Shown: in pieces, positions 1 through 8,707 of the stretch | Position numbering within the stretch: position 1 is the stretch's first letter | How the letters are laid out: every line of letters begins with the position of its first letter | Assembly: GCA_001799285.1 (NCBI GenBank) | Contig: MGTD01000047.1 | Location: forward strand, 1-64,000 | DNA length: 64,000 bases | Direction: 5' to 3' | From: Deltaproteobacteria bacterium RIFOXYD12_FULL_56_24 | GTDB lineage: Bacteria > Desulfobacterota > Desulfobulbia > Desulfobulbales > Desulfurivibrionaceae | Notes under the pieces: model-generated | Told to the model about the DNA's origin: nothing | The model's database searches: none | Seen by the model: the letters and a program-made list of their open reading frames with translations, nothing else | Translations under genes and position numbers: made by a program

Positions 1-77
1 ATAACCTGCAATTCATAGTGATATAAATTGTCAATTTTATCAATAAAAATCAAACCGTTATGCGTTTTTCATGGCCG

Positions 78-256
78 ACTATTTAGCCACGTGTCAATCA
101 TCGGCAGCAGTGCCGATAAGCCCACGAAAGGACACGAAAACAAAAAAACCGTAACTGTTCAGCAGTGCCGTAGCTGCTAGGAAGAGGCCTGCGAAGTGTG
201 CTGGTGCACACGAGCAGGCCGATGACAACGCAGATGCGGTGCTGCTGGACAGTTAC
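78..256. repeat. Dispersed hairpin repeat, copy A
   Basis: Seen: bases 151-256 form a ~106 bp imperfect palindrome whose ends pair (GTAACTGTTCAGCAG with CTGCTGGACAGTTAC). The internal sequence, including GCGAAGTGTGCTGGTGC, recurs at 41837, 53389 and 54403. The stretch at 78-114 (TTTAGCCACG and a GTGTCAATC box) matches, partly inverted, the flanks of the copy near 53.5 kb, so the element is larger than the hairpin. It lies just beyond the 3' end of glgP and could act as a transcript end. REP/REPIN-like by form; no transposase is visible here. Bases 1-77 show nothing recognisable. Confidence 0.75.
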
Positions 257-257
257 G

Positions 258-2753
258 TCAGTCTACGGGGATTCCCCAGATATCCCGGGCATATTCCCGG
301 ATGGTCCGGTCGCTGGAAAATTTGCCCATCCGGGCCACATTGAGAATGGACTTGCGGATCCAGTTCGGCTGGTCAAGATACAGTTCACCCACTTCTTTCT
401 GGCAGCGGAGATAATCCTCCAGATCAAGCAGGAGCAGATAGGGGTCGTTCAGGTTGAGCAGCCCCTCGACAATGGAGGCAAACAAGTTGGTGTCACCCCT
501 GCTGAAATAGCCGTTACGGATGCTGTCCAGGGTACGTTTCACCTCCTGGTTGTCGCGATACACGTCAAAGGCGTTGCGCTGCGGATTCCGCTTGGCTGCC
601 TCTACCTCTTCCGTGGTCATGCCGAAGATGAACATATTCTCAGGCCCGACCTCCTCGCGGATCTCGATATTGGCGCCGTCAAGCGTGCCGATGGTAAGAG
701 CTCCATTTAGGGAAAATTTCATATTGCCGGTGCCGGAAGCCTCGGTGCCCGCTGTGGAGATCTGCTCGGAAAGATCGGAGGCCGGAAAAATCTTTTCCGC
801 TACCGACACCCCGTAGTTGGGAATAAACGCCACCTTGAGCCGGTCTCCCACTCGCGAATCCTGGTTAACCACCTCGGCCACCGAAGTAATCAGCTTGATA
901 ATCAGCTTTGCCTTGAAATAAGAGGGGGCGGCCTTGCCCCCGAAAATAATGGTCCTGGGCGGAGAAGCGGTGTCCTCCCCGTTGGCGATCCGGTGATACA
1001 GGGTGATGACATGCAGAACGTTAAGCAACTGCCGCTTGTACTCGTGAATCCGCTTCACCTGAACATCAAACATGGTGTCCGGGTTAACCACCACCCCGCA
1101 CTCCTGCTTGATGAAGGCGGCCAGACGCCTTTTGTTCTCCGTTTTCACCTTGGCCCATTCCTGCTGGAACCCCGGCTGGTCGGCATAAGATTCAAGGTTG
1201 CGCAGATAGTCGAGATTAGTGACCCATTCCCCACCGATGGTGTTGGTGATCAGCGCAGCCAGGCCGGGGTTGCATTTGAGCAGCCAGCGCCGCTGGGTAA
1301 TGCCGTTGGTTTTGCAATTGAAGCGGCCGGGGTAAAACTCGTGAAAATCCTTGAAAAGCCTGGTTTTCAGCAGATGAGTATGAAGCTCGGCCACCCCGTT
1401 TACCGAATGGCTGCCAACGATGGCCAGATAAGCCATGCGCACCCTTTGCACCGCCCCTTCCTCAATGATGGACATGGAGCGCAGCAGATCGTTGCGGCCC
1501 GGATAGCGTGCCGCAACCTCTTCAAGAAAGCGGCGGTTGATCTCGTAGATGATCTCAAGATGCCTCGGCAGCACCTTGCCCAGCATCTCCACGGACCAGC
1601 TTTCCAGCGCCTCCGGCATCAAGGTATGATTGGTGTAGCCAAAGGTGCCCACGCAGATCTGCCAGGCCTTATCCCAGGAAACCGCTTCCTCATCCATCAG
1701 GAGGCGCATGAACTCCGGGATGGCGATGGAGGGATGGGTATCGTTGAGCTGGACTGCAATCTCATCGGCGAATGAATCGAAATCATTGTGTTTTTTCTTG
1801 TGCCGCCTAAGGATGTCCTGAAAAGTGGCGGCCACAAAAAAATACTGCTGCTTGAGACGCAGTTCCTGGCCCTGCCGGATATCGTCCGAGGGATAGAGAA
1901 CCTTGGAAATTGTTTCCGACTGCACCTTCTCCTGCACGGCCGAGATGTAATCGCCCCGGTTAAACGAGCCAAGATCAAGATCACGGGACGCCTTGGCTGT
2001 CCAGAGGCGCATATTGATAACATTGTCATTATTAAAGCCGGGCACCAGAACATCACAGGCCATAGCCATGATCTCTTCCGTATCGACCCACTCGGTAACA
2101 AACTCGCCCCGGTTGTTTTTGTACCGCTGCACCCGCCCGTAATACCTCACCGGATAGAGATTCTGGGGCCGTTCATACTCCCAGGGGGTGCCGTAACGCA
2201 GCCAGTTGTCCGGATATTCCACCTGGAAGCCGTTAACGAGGTGCTGATAAAAAAGGCCGTATTCATAGCGGATGCCATACCCGTATGCCGGGATGCCCAA
2301 GGTTGCCAGGGAATCCATAAAACAGGCGGCCAGGCGGCCAAGGCCACCGTTGCCTAGAGCGGCGTCTTCCTCTTCCTCCCTGAGCTCTTCAAGGTCGTAG
2401 CCCATCTCCTGCATAACCCCGGCCATCTCATCATAAAAGCCGAGATTGATAAGGCTGTTGCCCAATGACCGTCCGATGAGAAACTCCAAAGACAGATAGT
2501 AGACCCGTTTCTTACCCTTTGCGTAATAACCCTTTTGCGTGGAAATCCAGCGCTCGACCAGAAAATCACGGATGGTGTAGGCTAGAGCCTTGTAAGCATC
2601 CCTGCTCCCGGCCCGCTGGGGATCACGGCCGAGAAAACTCAGGATGTGATGATCGATCGTATTCAGAAAATCCTTTTTGGTGAGCGATTTAAAGATGGCA
2701 CAGTATGGCCCTTGCGGGTTCTTGTCGTTCATGGTTACGCGTTCTGCCTCCAT
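258..2753 (-). CDS. glgP: Glycogen/starch (maltodextrin) phosphorylase
   Basis: Releases glucose-1-phosphate from alpha-1,4-glucans using a pyridoxal phosphate cofactor, in the cytoplasm. The 831 aa length is the usual family size. Seen: the N-terminal region with YYLSLEFLIGRSL and the LGNGGLGRLAACFMDS stretch, the middle NDTHPSIAIPE segment, and the C-terminal PLP region with EASGTGNMKFSLNGALTIGT, which contains the cofactor lysine. A second ATG seven codons in (2732) is a possible alternative start; neither has an ideal Shine-Dalgarno. Neighbours on the same strand (a glycosyltransferase and a broken GH15 gene nearby) fit a carbohydrate-storage setting. Family call is firm; alpha-glucan substrate preference cannot be read. 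Confidence 0.97.
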   Translation of the reverse strand: MEAERVTMNDKNPQGPYCAIFKSLTKKDFLNTIDHHILSFLGRDPQRAGSRDAYKALAYTIRDFLVERWISTQKGYYAKGKKRVYYLSLEFLIGRSLGNSLINLGFYDEMAGVMQEMGYDLEELREEEEDAALGNGGLGRLAACFMDSLATLGIPAYGYGIRYEYGLFYQHLVNGFQVEYPDNWLRYGTPWEYERPQNLYPVRYYGRVQRYKNNRGEFVTEWVDTEEIMAMACDVLVPGFNNDNVINMRLWTAKASRDLDLGSFNRGDYISAVQEKVQSETISKVLYPSDDIRQGQELRLKQQYFFVAATFQDILRRHKKKHNDFDSFADEIAVQLNDTHPSIAIPEFMRLLMDEEAVSWDKAWQICVGTFGYTNHTLMPEALESWSVEMLGKVLPRHLEIIYEINRRFLEEVAARYPGRNDLLRSMSIIEEGAVQRVRMAYLAIVGSHSVNGVAELHTHLLKTRLFKDFHEFYPGRFNCKTNGITQRRWLLKCNPGLAALITNTIGGEWVTNLDYLRNLESYADQPGFQQEWAKVKTENKRRLAAFIKQECGVVVNPDTMFDVQVKRIHEYKRQLLNVLHVITLYHRIANGEDTASPPRTIIFGGKAAPSYFKAKLIIKLITSVAEVVNQDSRVGDRLKVAFIPNYGVSVAEKIFPASDLSEQISTAGTEASGTGNMKFSLNGALTIGTLDGANIEIREEVGPENMFIFGMTTEEVEAAKRNPQRNAFDVYRDNQEVKRTLDSIRNGYFSRGDTNLFASIVEGLLNLNDPYLLLLDLEDYLRCQKEVGELYLDQPNWIRKSILNVARMGKFSSDRTIREYARDIWGIPVD

Positions 2754-2840
2754 GAGAGATTGGTCTGGTTAAAAAACGCACATCCCTGTTACAAATTCCG
2801 CCCCGTGCAAAGGACAACAAGGCTAAAGAAACAGGCAAAA

Positions 2841-4322
2841 TCATTCTACTGATACCCCGGATTCTGAGGTTAGGCCAGAAATAATCATCTTAACCCAGGT
2901 CAGGGCCTGTTCCCGGTCCTTTACCAGCCCCTCCACTTGCGCCGTCTCCAGACCGTCGAGAATCTCCTTGAAGAGCGGGCCGGGGACAAGGCCAAAAAGA
3001 CCGATAAGGTCATGTCCCGTAACCAGCGGCGGGCTTGACAATACCGGCTGGATATACTCCGCATACACCCCTTGCACCTCACGAAAAAGCGCAGCCAGGC
3101 TTACCTCCATCTCTGCCGGCTTTCCCACCCCCTGACCGGCAAGGCTGTCCGCCATGGCCAGCAGAAAAAGCCCGGCCAGATCATCGCCAACCGCCTTGAC
3201 CAGACGCAGACAGGCCTTGCGGCTTATCCCGGTGCGCAACCGGGCGTTGCTGAGATGAAAGGGCCACATATGCAGGGCAATGAGCCGAGCCACCCGATTG
3301 CGGTTATCCTTTGGCCAGTGCAGCCTTTCGGCGATGGTTTCAAAAATCACGGCTCCGGCCTGGTCGTGGTTATAAAAGGTTATCTTTTCTTCAATCAGCC
3401 GATGCGTCTCCGGTTTGCCCAGATCATGGAACAAGGCGGCCCATTTCAACAAAACCCCATTTTTCCCTTGGCCCGCCTCGCAAAACAGGTCGCCCTGCCC
3501 CGGGAAATACGCCTCCGTCTCCAACAGGATCTTCTCCAGACAACGCAAGGCCTCCAGGCTGTGCTCAAACACATCAAGGTGATGGCTGGCAGGCTGCGCC
3601 AGCCCGCAACCGGCAGCAAGCTCCGGGAAAACCACCCAGAGGAGACCGTTTTTCGCCATGCGGCTGATCGTCTGCCAGGCCCGGTCAGAACCGATGATCA
3701 AGCCGAGTTCATAGGCCACCCGCTCCATGGCCGGATCAGCCAGCAGATTAGCATGAACAGCAATGGCCGCTTCGGTCTCTGGTTCGATGCTAAAACCCAG
3801 GATAGCCGCAAAGCGATAGGCCCGCAGCAGCCTTAAGGGGTCGGCCAGCAGATTGGCCACGACCGGAACCCGGATACGTTTGTCGGCAAGGTCGGCCGCG
3901 CCGCCAAGGGGATCGATAACCGTGCGCGAGGCAAGGGTGCCGGTTTCAGGGGCAAGGGAAACGGCCATGGCATTGATGGTGAAATCCCGCTGGCCAAGGT
4001 CGTCTTCGATGGTAGTGGTATGATTTCTGAAACCGGAAAAATCAAGGGTCAAACCCTGCCAGACAACCCTGGCCACGTCTTCCCCCTCATCGAGGAGGAC
4101 AAAGGTGCCGCCCAACAGGGTGCCGACCTCGCGGGCGCAAGCCACGGCTCCGATCGGCACGGTAAAATCAAGATCCCTGGCCGCCACCCCCAGCAACCAG
4201 TCCCGCACCGGGCCGCCCGCCACATACAAAGGTCGGCCGCTGCGATGCGCAACCTGGCCCAGAGCCAGGCGCAGCTCCGCGGGGTAGGTTTGCAGCCAAT
4301 CCTGGGTTAAGAGTGTTGCCAT
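2841..4322 (-). CDS. cca: CCA tRNA nucleotidyltransferase / poly(A) polymerase family with HD domain
   Basis: A class II nucleotidyltransferase that adds or repairs the CCA end of tRNA, or possibly a poly(A) polymerase-like relative. Seen in its 493 aa: the head motif YVAGGPVRDWLLG, then the catalytic pair in RDLDFTV (about residues 50-55). The RNA-binding motif GQRDFTINAMA follows near residue 110, then RLLRAYRFAA. An HD-type segment (LFHDLGKPETH) lies near residue 290-300, followed by a helical tail. The HD-containing architecture resembles bacterial CCA enzymes with phosphatase/phosphodiesterase activity. The start is supported by AAGGGG a few bases upstream, and the gene begins eight bases after the folE2 stop, so the two are likely co-transcribed. 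Confidence 0.92.
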   Translation of the reverse strand: MATLLTQDWLQTYPAELRLALGQVAHRSGRPLYVAGGPVRDWLLGVAARDLDFTVPIGAVACAREVGTLLGGTFVLLDEGEDVARVVWQGLTLDFSGFRNHTTTIEDDLGQRDFTINAMAVSLAPETGTLASRTVIDPLGGAADLADKRIRVPVVANLLADPLRLLRAYRFAAILGFSIEPETEAAIAVHANLLADPAMERVAYELGLIIGSDRAWQTISRMAKNGLLWVVFPELAAGCGLAQPASHHLDVFEHSLEALRCLEKILLETEAYFPGQGDLFCEAGQGKNGVLLKWAALFHDLGKPETHRLIEEKITFYNHDQAGAVIFETIAERLHWPKDNRNRVARLIALHMWPFHLSNARLRTGISRKACLRLVKAVGDDLAGLFLLAMADSLAGQGVGKPAEMEVSLAALFREVQGVYAEYIQPVLSSPPLVTGHDLIGLFGLVPGPLFKEILDGLETAQVEGLVKDREQALTWVKMIISGLTSESGVSVE

Positions 4323-4330
4323 GAGGCCCC

Positions 4331-5224
4331 TTACAAATGCCCGACGATTTCCGCCAGGGTGGTTTCCAGCCGGCAGCAGACATCGTGGATATGAATGCTC
4401 TCCAGGCTTAATGACTCGATCACCACCAGGGTTGCCGGCGGCAAAATCCCGCCGAATTTCTCCCCTGCCCGCCGGGCCACCTCCCGCACTGCGTCCTCGG
4501 CAAACTGCGGCAGAGTGTGCGAGGTGTAGACCAGTTGCGCTTCATCGCCCCTTTTCAGCAGATCCTGGGTCACGTGCAGGACCTCTTCCAGACAGGCCAA
4601 CAACTCGCCAATACTAGGAGAAAGCCCTGCCGACTGCAAGGAGAGGGTGGTCTTCGAGCGCTGCGAATGGGTGGGCAGAGGGCAGTCCTCAGCCACCTTG
4701 CGAAACAGAGCCTGGTTGTAGGCCTGGGTGCAGGGACAAGCGGTGATATGGGCCACGCCGACCCCGAGCATGGCCGTGCTTTCCAGCTTCTCCCCCTGCC
4801 CGGTCAGCTTCAGATCAAGACTGAGGTCAAGGGAATCAACCGACCGCCTGCCGCTGACCATGGCCGTGCTGATAAGCGGCAGCTGTCCGCTAAGCCGCAC
4901 CCTGCCGCAGCTCGCACCCTGCCGCGCCATCATCTCTCGACCAAGTTGCAGCCCGTACGCACGCAGATCGGCAAAATCATGATCATACAGCTCGGCGATC
5001 ACCTCTTCCATCCGGGACATATGGATGCCCCGGACCTCTGCGGCAAGATTGACCTCCAGCCTGGCCGCAAAAGGAATCAAACCCTCGGGCAGCCGGACCC
5101 AGACGGTTTTCCCGCAGATGCCGACCTCCGGCAGAGGCAGGGCAAAGGCGGGGGGCTGCCGGGGAATGTCAATCCCTTCCGCCAGCACCCTGGCATGATC
5201 CTCGCGGGATATGGCTGGTTTCAA
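4331..5224 (-). CDS. folE2: GTP cyclohydrolase I type IB (FolE2)
   Basis: Converts GTP to 7,8-dihydroneopterin triphosphate, the first step of folate (and queuosine) synthesis. It is the metal-promiscuous alternative to FolE. Seen: HMSRMEEVI (the family H-S-R motif), ITACPCTQAYNQ with the Cys-Pro-Cys metal/active-site region, and a C-terminal ESLESIHIHD. The ORF track starts at 5365, but its first ~47 residues lie inside the dispersed repeat at 5236-5344 and are not family-like. A TTG at 5224 preceded by GAGGAG fits better and gives a 297 aa protein of normal length. It is followed at once by cca. Family call is strong; the TTG start is an inference. Confidence 0.9.
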   Translation of the reverse strand: MKPAISREDHARVLAEGIDIPRQPPAFALPLPEVGICGKTVWVRLPEGLIPFAARLEVNLAAEVRGIHMSRMEEVIAELYDHDFADLRAYGLQLGREMMARQGASCGRVRLSGQLPLISTAMVSGRRSVDSLDLSLDLKLTGQGEKLESTAMLGVGVAHITACPCTQAYNQALFRKVAEDCPLPTHSQRSKTTLSLQSAGLSPSIGELLACLEEVLHVTQDLLKRGDEAQLVYTSHTLPQFAEDAVREVARRAGEKFGGILPPATLVVIESLSLESIHIHDVCCRLETTLAEIVGHL

Positions 5225-5235
5225 ATAAGCTCCTC

Positions 5236-5344
5236 GTAAGCGATCACAGGGCACGACATCTGCTTTGTTATCGGCCTGTTCGCATAGCATATGTATAACT
5301 CTCAGGCCTCTGTCGCGCATCTGCCGCACTCTGTAATCGCTTAC
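5236..5344. repeat. Dispersed hairpin repeat, copy B
   Basis: Ends pair as GTAAGCGATCACAG with CTGTAATCGCTTAC. The interior shares ACATCTGCTTTGTTATCGG with the copies at 53389 and 54403. It abuts the folE2 Shine-Dalgarno, so it lies in or next to that gene's 5' leader. The stem sequence differs from copies A, C and E, but changes occur on both sides so that pairing is kept. Confidence 0.7.
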
Positions 5345-5389
5345 AGTTGGGATACGGCGCTGCACTTGGTCGCCTACCCTGTGATTAAG

Positions 5390-6187
5390 TTACAGCCCCT
5401 CCTGTTTCAAGGCAATATACCACTGTTGGATGGTCTGCCAATCCCCTTGCCGCCTGGTCCAGTCGGCCAGCGCCTGAAAACGGCGGGTTTCCTCGCACGC
5501 AGCCCCGGCCTCCGCCAGAGCAAGGGAGACCGAGGTCAGCAGGGTCTCCAGCCGCTCGGCAAAGGCGCCGTTGCACAGGCTGCCGGAGTGGAGCTGGCGA
5601 AGGGTGATGGGCTCTTTTCCGCAAAAGCCGAAGGGAAACCATTGGGCAAGGCGGATAAAAAAAGACCAGTCCTCGCCCAGCTCCCCCGTGCCGAAACCAC
5701 CCACGGTAGCAAAGGCCTCTCTCGTAACGGCCATGGCCGAGGGAAGCAGAAAACACCAGCAGGCCAGCCCGGCGAGGCATTGCCCTTCCAGGGCCATGTC
5801 CGGCTCCGGGATAAAAAACTCCCCTCCCCCGACCCGATCGCAATTCTTCGTTACCCCATAGGCCACCGAATAGCCCCGGGCCAGAGTCCGCATCAGGCTT
5901 GCAACATGGCCCTCCAGCCAGAGATCGTCGGAATCAAGAAACATGACCACCTCGCCGCGAGCCGCAGCAACCCCGGCATTTCTCGCCAATCCTGGGCCAA
6001 GGCCGGAGCGATGCAGGAGCCGCACCTCGGGAAAACGCGCGGCCACGAGGGCAGCGGAGTGGTCCGTCGAGCCATCATCCACGACGATGATCTCACTTAC
6101 CGGAGTATCCTGCGCGACCACGCTGGCAATGGCCCGGCAAGTCATCTCCGGCCGGTCTTTCGTGGGGATTACACAACTGATTCGCAT
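5390..6187 (-). CDS. Family 2 glycosyltransferase
   Basis: A GT-A fold glycosyltransferase using a nucleotide sugar; the acceptor is unknown. Seen: an N-terminal CVIPTKDRP strand, the VVDDGSTD motif near residue 40, and GLGPGLARNAGVAAARGEVV leading into the metal-binding LDSDD near residue 85. An EDW motif around residue 170 (GELGEDWSFF) is the usual catalytic-base region. No membrane segment. I start at the internal ATG at 6187 (MRISCVIPT) because the family begins there; the ORF-track start at 6241 adds 18 unlike residues. It lies between folE2 and the broken GH15 gene, all on the minus strand. Confidence 0.88.
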   Translation of the reverse strand: MRISCVIPTKDRPEMTCRAIASVVAQDTPVSEIIVVDDGSTDHSAALVAARFPEVRLLHRSGLGPGLARNAGVAAARGEVVMFLDSDDLWLEGHVASLMRTLARGYSVAYGVTKNCDRVGGGEFFIPEPDMALEGQCLAGLACWCFLLPSAMAVTREAFATVGGFGTGELGEDWSFFIRLAQWFPFGFCGKEPITLRQLHSGSLCNGAFAERLETLLTSVSLALAEAGAACEETRRFQALADWTRRQGDWQTIQQWYIALKQEGL

Positions 6188-6300
6188 GGTCCGTGGCGGC
6201 TCCGTTTTTACTGCCTTTCTGCCCAGCCTCCAGCATAACACATAAAAATGGGCTACTCCAAGAGGGATGACGCAAGAGTTGCAAAATGGAGCGCCGCAGG

Positions 6301-6991
6301 CTAGCGGACCCGGCTGCTGCCGCGGATGGTGGCGCAGGCCTTGCCATAGAGGGAGGCAAGCCAGTCCTCTTCATGCATGCGCCCCGAGGAGGCATGACCG
6401 CAGGTCGGGCAGGGGTGCATGGCCGCCAGCCGCCGCAGGATGCGCTGGGTGCTGGCGATGAAGGTGGCATGGCTCCAGGTGAGGGGGGAGACCGAAAGCG
6501 GCTCGCCGGTTTCCGGGTGCACCTGCTAGGCCAGCACCCCTGAGGGCAGGGCATGATCCGCCACCCATTCCAGCAGAGCCAGGGGCTCGGCCATCTCCTC
6601 GTCGTTTTTTGCCCGGCTGGCCAGGTAATCAGCCAGCCACAGGGTACAGAGAAACCAGGGGTTGCCCGAATAACCGCGGTTCTCCCGATGGTAGCCATCC
6701 CCTTCGTAGCGGGCCATGCCGCCCACCTCGGTGTTGAGCCATAATTTTTGCCGCAGCGCCGCCATGGTCGCCTCGACGCGCGGATCCTCCGGGGCATAGA
6801 GACCGAAGGCGAACAAGCCCCAGAGGCTGCTGTCGCAAGTCGCGTCCACCAGCAGACTGCCGTCCGCCTCGCGGGAGAGCATGCGACAGAAGCGGCCTAG
6901 CTCTTCTTGCCACAGATGTTTGCTCGCCGCATCGCGGATCTCGGCGGCAGCCCTTTGGTATTCCCCAGACTTCTCTTCCTCGCCGAAAACG
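6301..6991 (-). pseudogene. Broken GH15 (glucoamylase-like) gene, C-terminal part only
   Basis: Reading the minus strand, one frame gives the C-terminal ~230 residues of a glycoside hydrolase family 15 protein. It shows ATCDSSLWGLFAFGLY, GGMARYEGDGYHREN, GNPWFLCTLWLADYL and, after an in-frame TAG at 6526-6528, HPETGEPLSVSPLTWSHATF. The TAG stands where a Glu or Gln codon would suit (one base from GAG or CAG). The 5' side is also lost: the frame runs straight into a CRISPR repeat scrap at 6992-7001, with an in-frame stop just beyond it. Intact family members are far longer, so the N-terminal half has gone. It was probably a glucan-degrading partner of glgP before decay. Confidence 0.8.
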
Positions 6992-7122
6992 CAATTCGGT
7001 CTTCCGCAAAAATTGCCCTAACGGCACATGGGCCACGATGTCGTAATCCCTTCTGAGGTCAGGTCAATTCGGTCTTTGGGCCGCACACAAGAGCGAGCGG
7101 CAGCTGCACAGGTCGTAATCCC
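6992..7122 (-). CRISPR. CRISPR mini-array remnant (one full repeat, two spacers, two broken repeats)
   Basis: Seen: a 10 bp repeat end (CAATTCGGTC, 6992-7001), a 38 nt spacer and a full consensus repeat at 7040-7074. A 37 nt spacer and an 11 bp repeat beginning (GTCGTAATCCC, 7112-7122) follow. Orientation and spacer length match the main array that begins 1.6 kb further on. Both ends break inside a repeat, one against the GH15 remnant and one against unrelated DNA. It is best read as a detached piece of the old (leader-distal) end of the same array. Confidence 0.88.
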
Positions 7123-7385
7123 AGTAGGCAAAAATACGTGACATAAGTCCAATCCCGCCCGAAAATTATGTACGTAATAGGGCTTTCATCCGAAACTAAT
7201 TTACCCTACTTTCGTACACATGGAACATGCATGTCCGAAGCCGAACCTTTTCGGGCAGGGTTAAGTGCGGCCATATAAGGTAGATCTTCCGTAATCGAAA
7301 TGGCGGTTGGTGACATGAGTGTTGGTTCTACCCCTATAAGTTGAGATCGCTCCTCCCCATAGCTGTATCGTGCATCAAATACGGA
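7123..7385. other. Gene-free stretch between CRISPR remnant and membrane-protein genes
   Basis: I see no ORF with a family signature, no CRISPR repeat and no copy of the dispersed hairpin here. It is more A+T rich than the flanking core genes. It forms the downstream side of the 7386-7814 gene, and no clear terminator hairpin was found. Confidence 0.4.
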
Positions 7386-7814
7386 TCAGCAATTATGCGT
7401 TTTCCCGTACCGATAGGCTGCCACTACCGCGCCACCGGCAGCGACCACAGCGCCGCCAACGGCAACCGGAATTGCCCACGCAGGCGCAGTGCCTATCCCA
7501 AAAAGAGCAAGCGCTGGTCCAGCCCACCCGCCAATAGCCGCACCCGCAGTGGCAAATGGCACGGTAGCTGCCATGCCGAAACCTCCGGTAACCAGACCAA
7601 AACCCGACCCAACCACGCCGCCGGTCAATCCGCCTATTGCCGCGCCGGCTGCGCTGATGGCCGCAGTTGATGAAGTTCCCGCCGCAATGGTGCCGGCAAT
7701 CGCCGCCGTGCTTCCGCCAACCACCGATGCGCCAAGGGCAACATTTTTGATGCTTCCCTTCTTGCCTGATTTCCGCTGATGATCAATTGACACAAGCGCT
7801 TTTGACATGTTCAT
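7386..7814 (-). CDS. Glycine/alanine-rich hydrophobic protein, unknown function
   Basis: Not recognised. The 142 aa protein has a short basic N-terminus (KSGKKGSIKN) followed by a long run of Gly/Ala-rich hydrophobic segments with G-x3-G spacing (for example AAIGGLTGGVVGSGFG). It ends in a short basic tail, AYRYGKTHNC. The pattern suggests several closely packed, glycine-zipper membrane helices with no large soluble domain. The ATG at 7814 has AAGGAG just upstream; a second ATG two codons on is also possible. It is first in map order of three small membrane-protein genes on the minus strand between the CRISPR remnant and the main array. A pore-forming or membrane-stress role is speculation. 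Confidence 0.6.
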   Translation of the reverse strand: MNMSKALVSIDHQRKSGKKGSIKNVALGASVVGGSTAAIAGTIAAGTSSTAAISAAGAAIGGLTGGVVGSGFGLVTGGFGMAATVPFATAGAAIGGWAGPALALFGIGTAPAWAIPVAVGGAVVAAGGAVVAAYRYGKTHNC

Positions 7815-7890
7815 CTCCGTCTCCTTCTTTTGTAAATGGCTGGTTGATAAAGTGGTTCTGCGTCTTGCCTGCCGATTGCTCCTGCCTTTA

Positions 7891-8034
7891 TCAACGGAAG
7901 GCTTTCATAGCGTGGAAGGTCAGCACAAAGGCCGCGATGACCGCGACAAAAGCAACGCATTTCATTATCAGAGAAAAGATCACGATAAAAAGGATGCAGT
8001 TCGATATAGTTCTCTGTGCTCGTCGGCTAATCAT
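7891..8034 (-). CDS. Small single-span membrane protein (47 aa), unknown
   Basis: Too short for the ORF track. The minus strand has GGGAAGGGG, a six-base gap, then ATG and 47 codons ending in TGA. The protein starts with a basic MISRRAQRTI, continues with about 30 hydrophobic residues (CILFIVIFSLIMKCVAFVAV onward), and ends HAMKAFR. This is the form of a one- or two-span small membrane protein or a type I toxin-like peptide. It sits between two larger glycine-rich membrane genes on the same strand. The ribosome site and charge pattern support it being real; no family was recognised. Confidence 0.5.
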   Translation of the reverse strand: MISRRAQRTISNCILFIVIFSLIMKCVAFVAVIAAFVLTFHAMKAFR

Positions 8035-8137
8035 TTTGTTCCCCTTCCCAGTCTATCCCCTTAGGTGTCCGCCCCCTGACTCTCTGCACAAGCAAACAAA
8101 TTGACTTGCCATATACCCAGCGGGAAAAATCAGAACA

Positions 8138-8635
8138 TCAATTGCAATGTTGCACAGGTATTTTTTTCTTCGCAAGGCGCTTGATTATTTTCTCGATAAT
8201 TCTCGCCTCAGTTTCAGTAAAGCGTGCTTCTTCTCCAGCAGGGGTGGTATTTATTTTTCTTCTAAGCATAAGCAAGCGGTAGCCTCCATAGCTGCAACCA
8301 AGGGCGGCGCCACCTACTGCGATTGGAATCCATACGGGCGTGGAAGAAATGATGCCTGCCGACATTAACACCCCTGTAATTCCTGATGCACCTATCGTGG
8401 TTCCGAATATTCCGGCGCTACCTATAATACTTGCTGCGGCTCCAGACAGGCACAACGCGCCCGCTCCAAGCACCGTTGATGCGGTTGCTATCAAGCCACT
8501 AATGGCCACCGTGCTGAGATATGTCCCGGCAATATACCCAGCGGCACTTGTAACGATCATACCTCCAGCAGCATGAGGCACCAGGGTTCCTCCGGCTGCG
8601 ATGGCAGCAATTACCGGAATCAATGGGAGTGGCAT
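8138..8635 (-). CDS. Glycine-rich multi-span hydrophobic protein, unknown function
   Basis: Not recognised. The protein has 165 aa. Residues 1-110 are almost wholly hydrophobic and rich in Gly, Ala, Ser and Ile, which suggests three or four membrane spans. A basic segment (LLMLRRKIN) follows, then a charged, probably helical cytoplasmic tail with EARIIEKIIKRLAKKKI. GGAGG lies eight bases upstream of the ATG. The last codons contain the GCAATGTTGC motif seen in three promoter regions of this island. Similar in style to the gene at 7386-7814 but without clear sequence identity by eye. Its neighbour is the old end of the CRISPR array. Confidence 0.6.
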   Translation of the reverse strand: MPLPLIPVIAAIAAGGTLVPHAAGGMIVTSAAGYIAGTYLSTVAISGLIATASTVLGAGALCLSGAAASIIGSAGIFGTTIGASGITGVLMSAGIISSTPVWIPIAVGGAALGCSYGGYRLLMLRRKINTTPAGEEARFTETEARIIEKIIKRLAKKKIPVQHCN

Positions 8636-8707
8636 TCTTTAATCCTCCGAGATTTGATTTTGCATCCTTTCAAATAGTTAACTGGCTTCGGTTTGTTGAT
8701 CAGTACA

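Noticed and set aside
7787-8104. Plus-strand ORFs of 85-105 aa between the membrane-protein genes
   Set aside because: No family signature; they cover the minus-strand 47-codon gene with a good ribosome site, which is the better reading.
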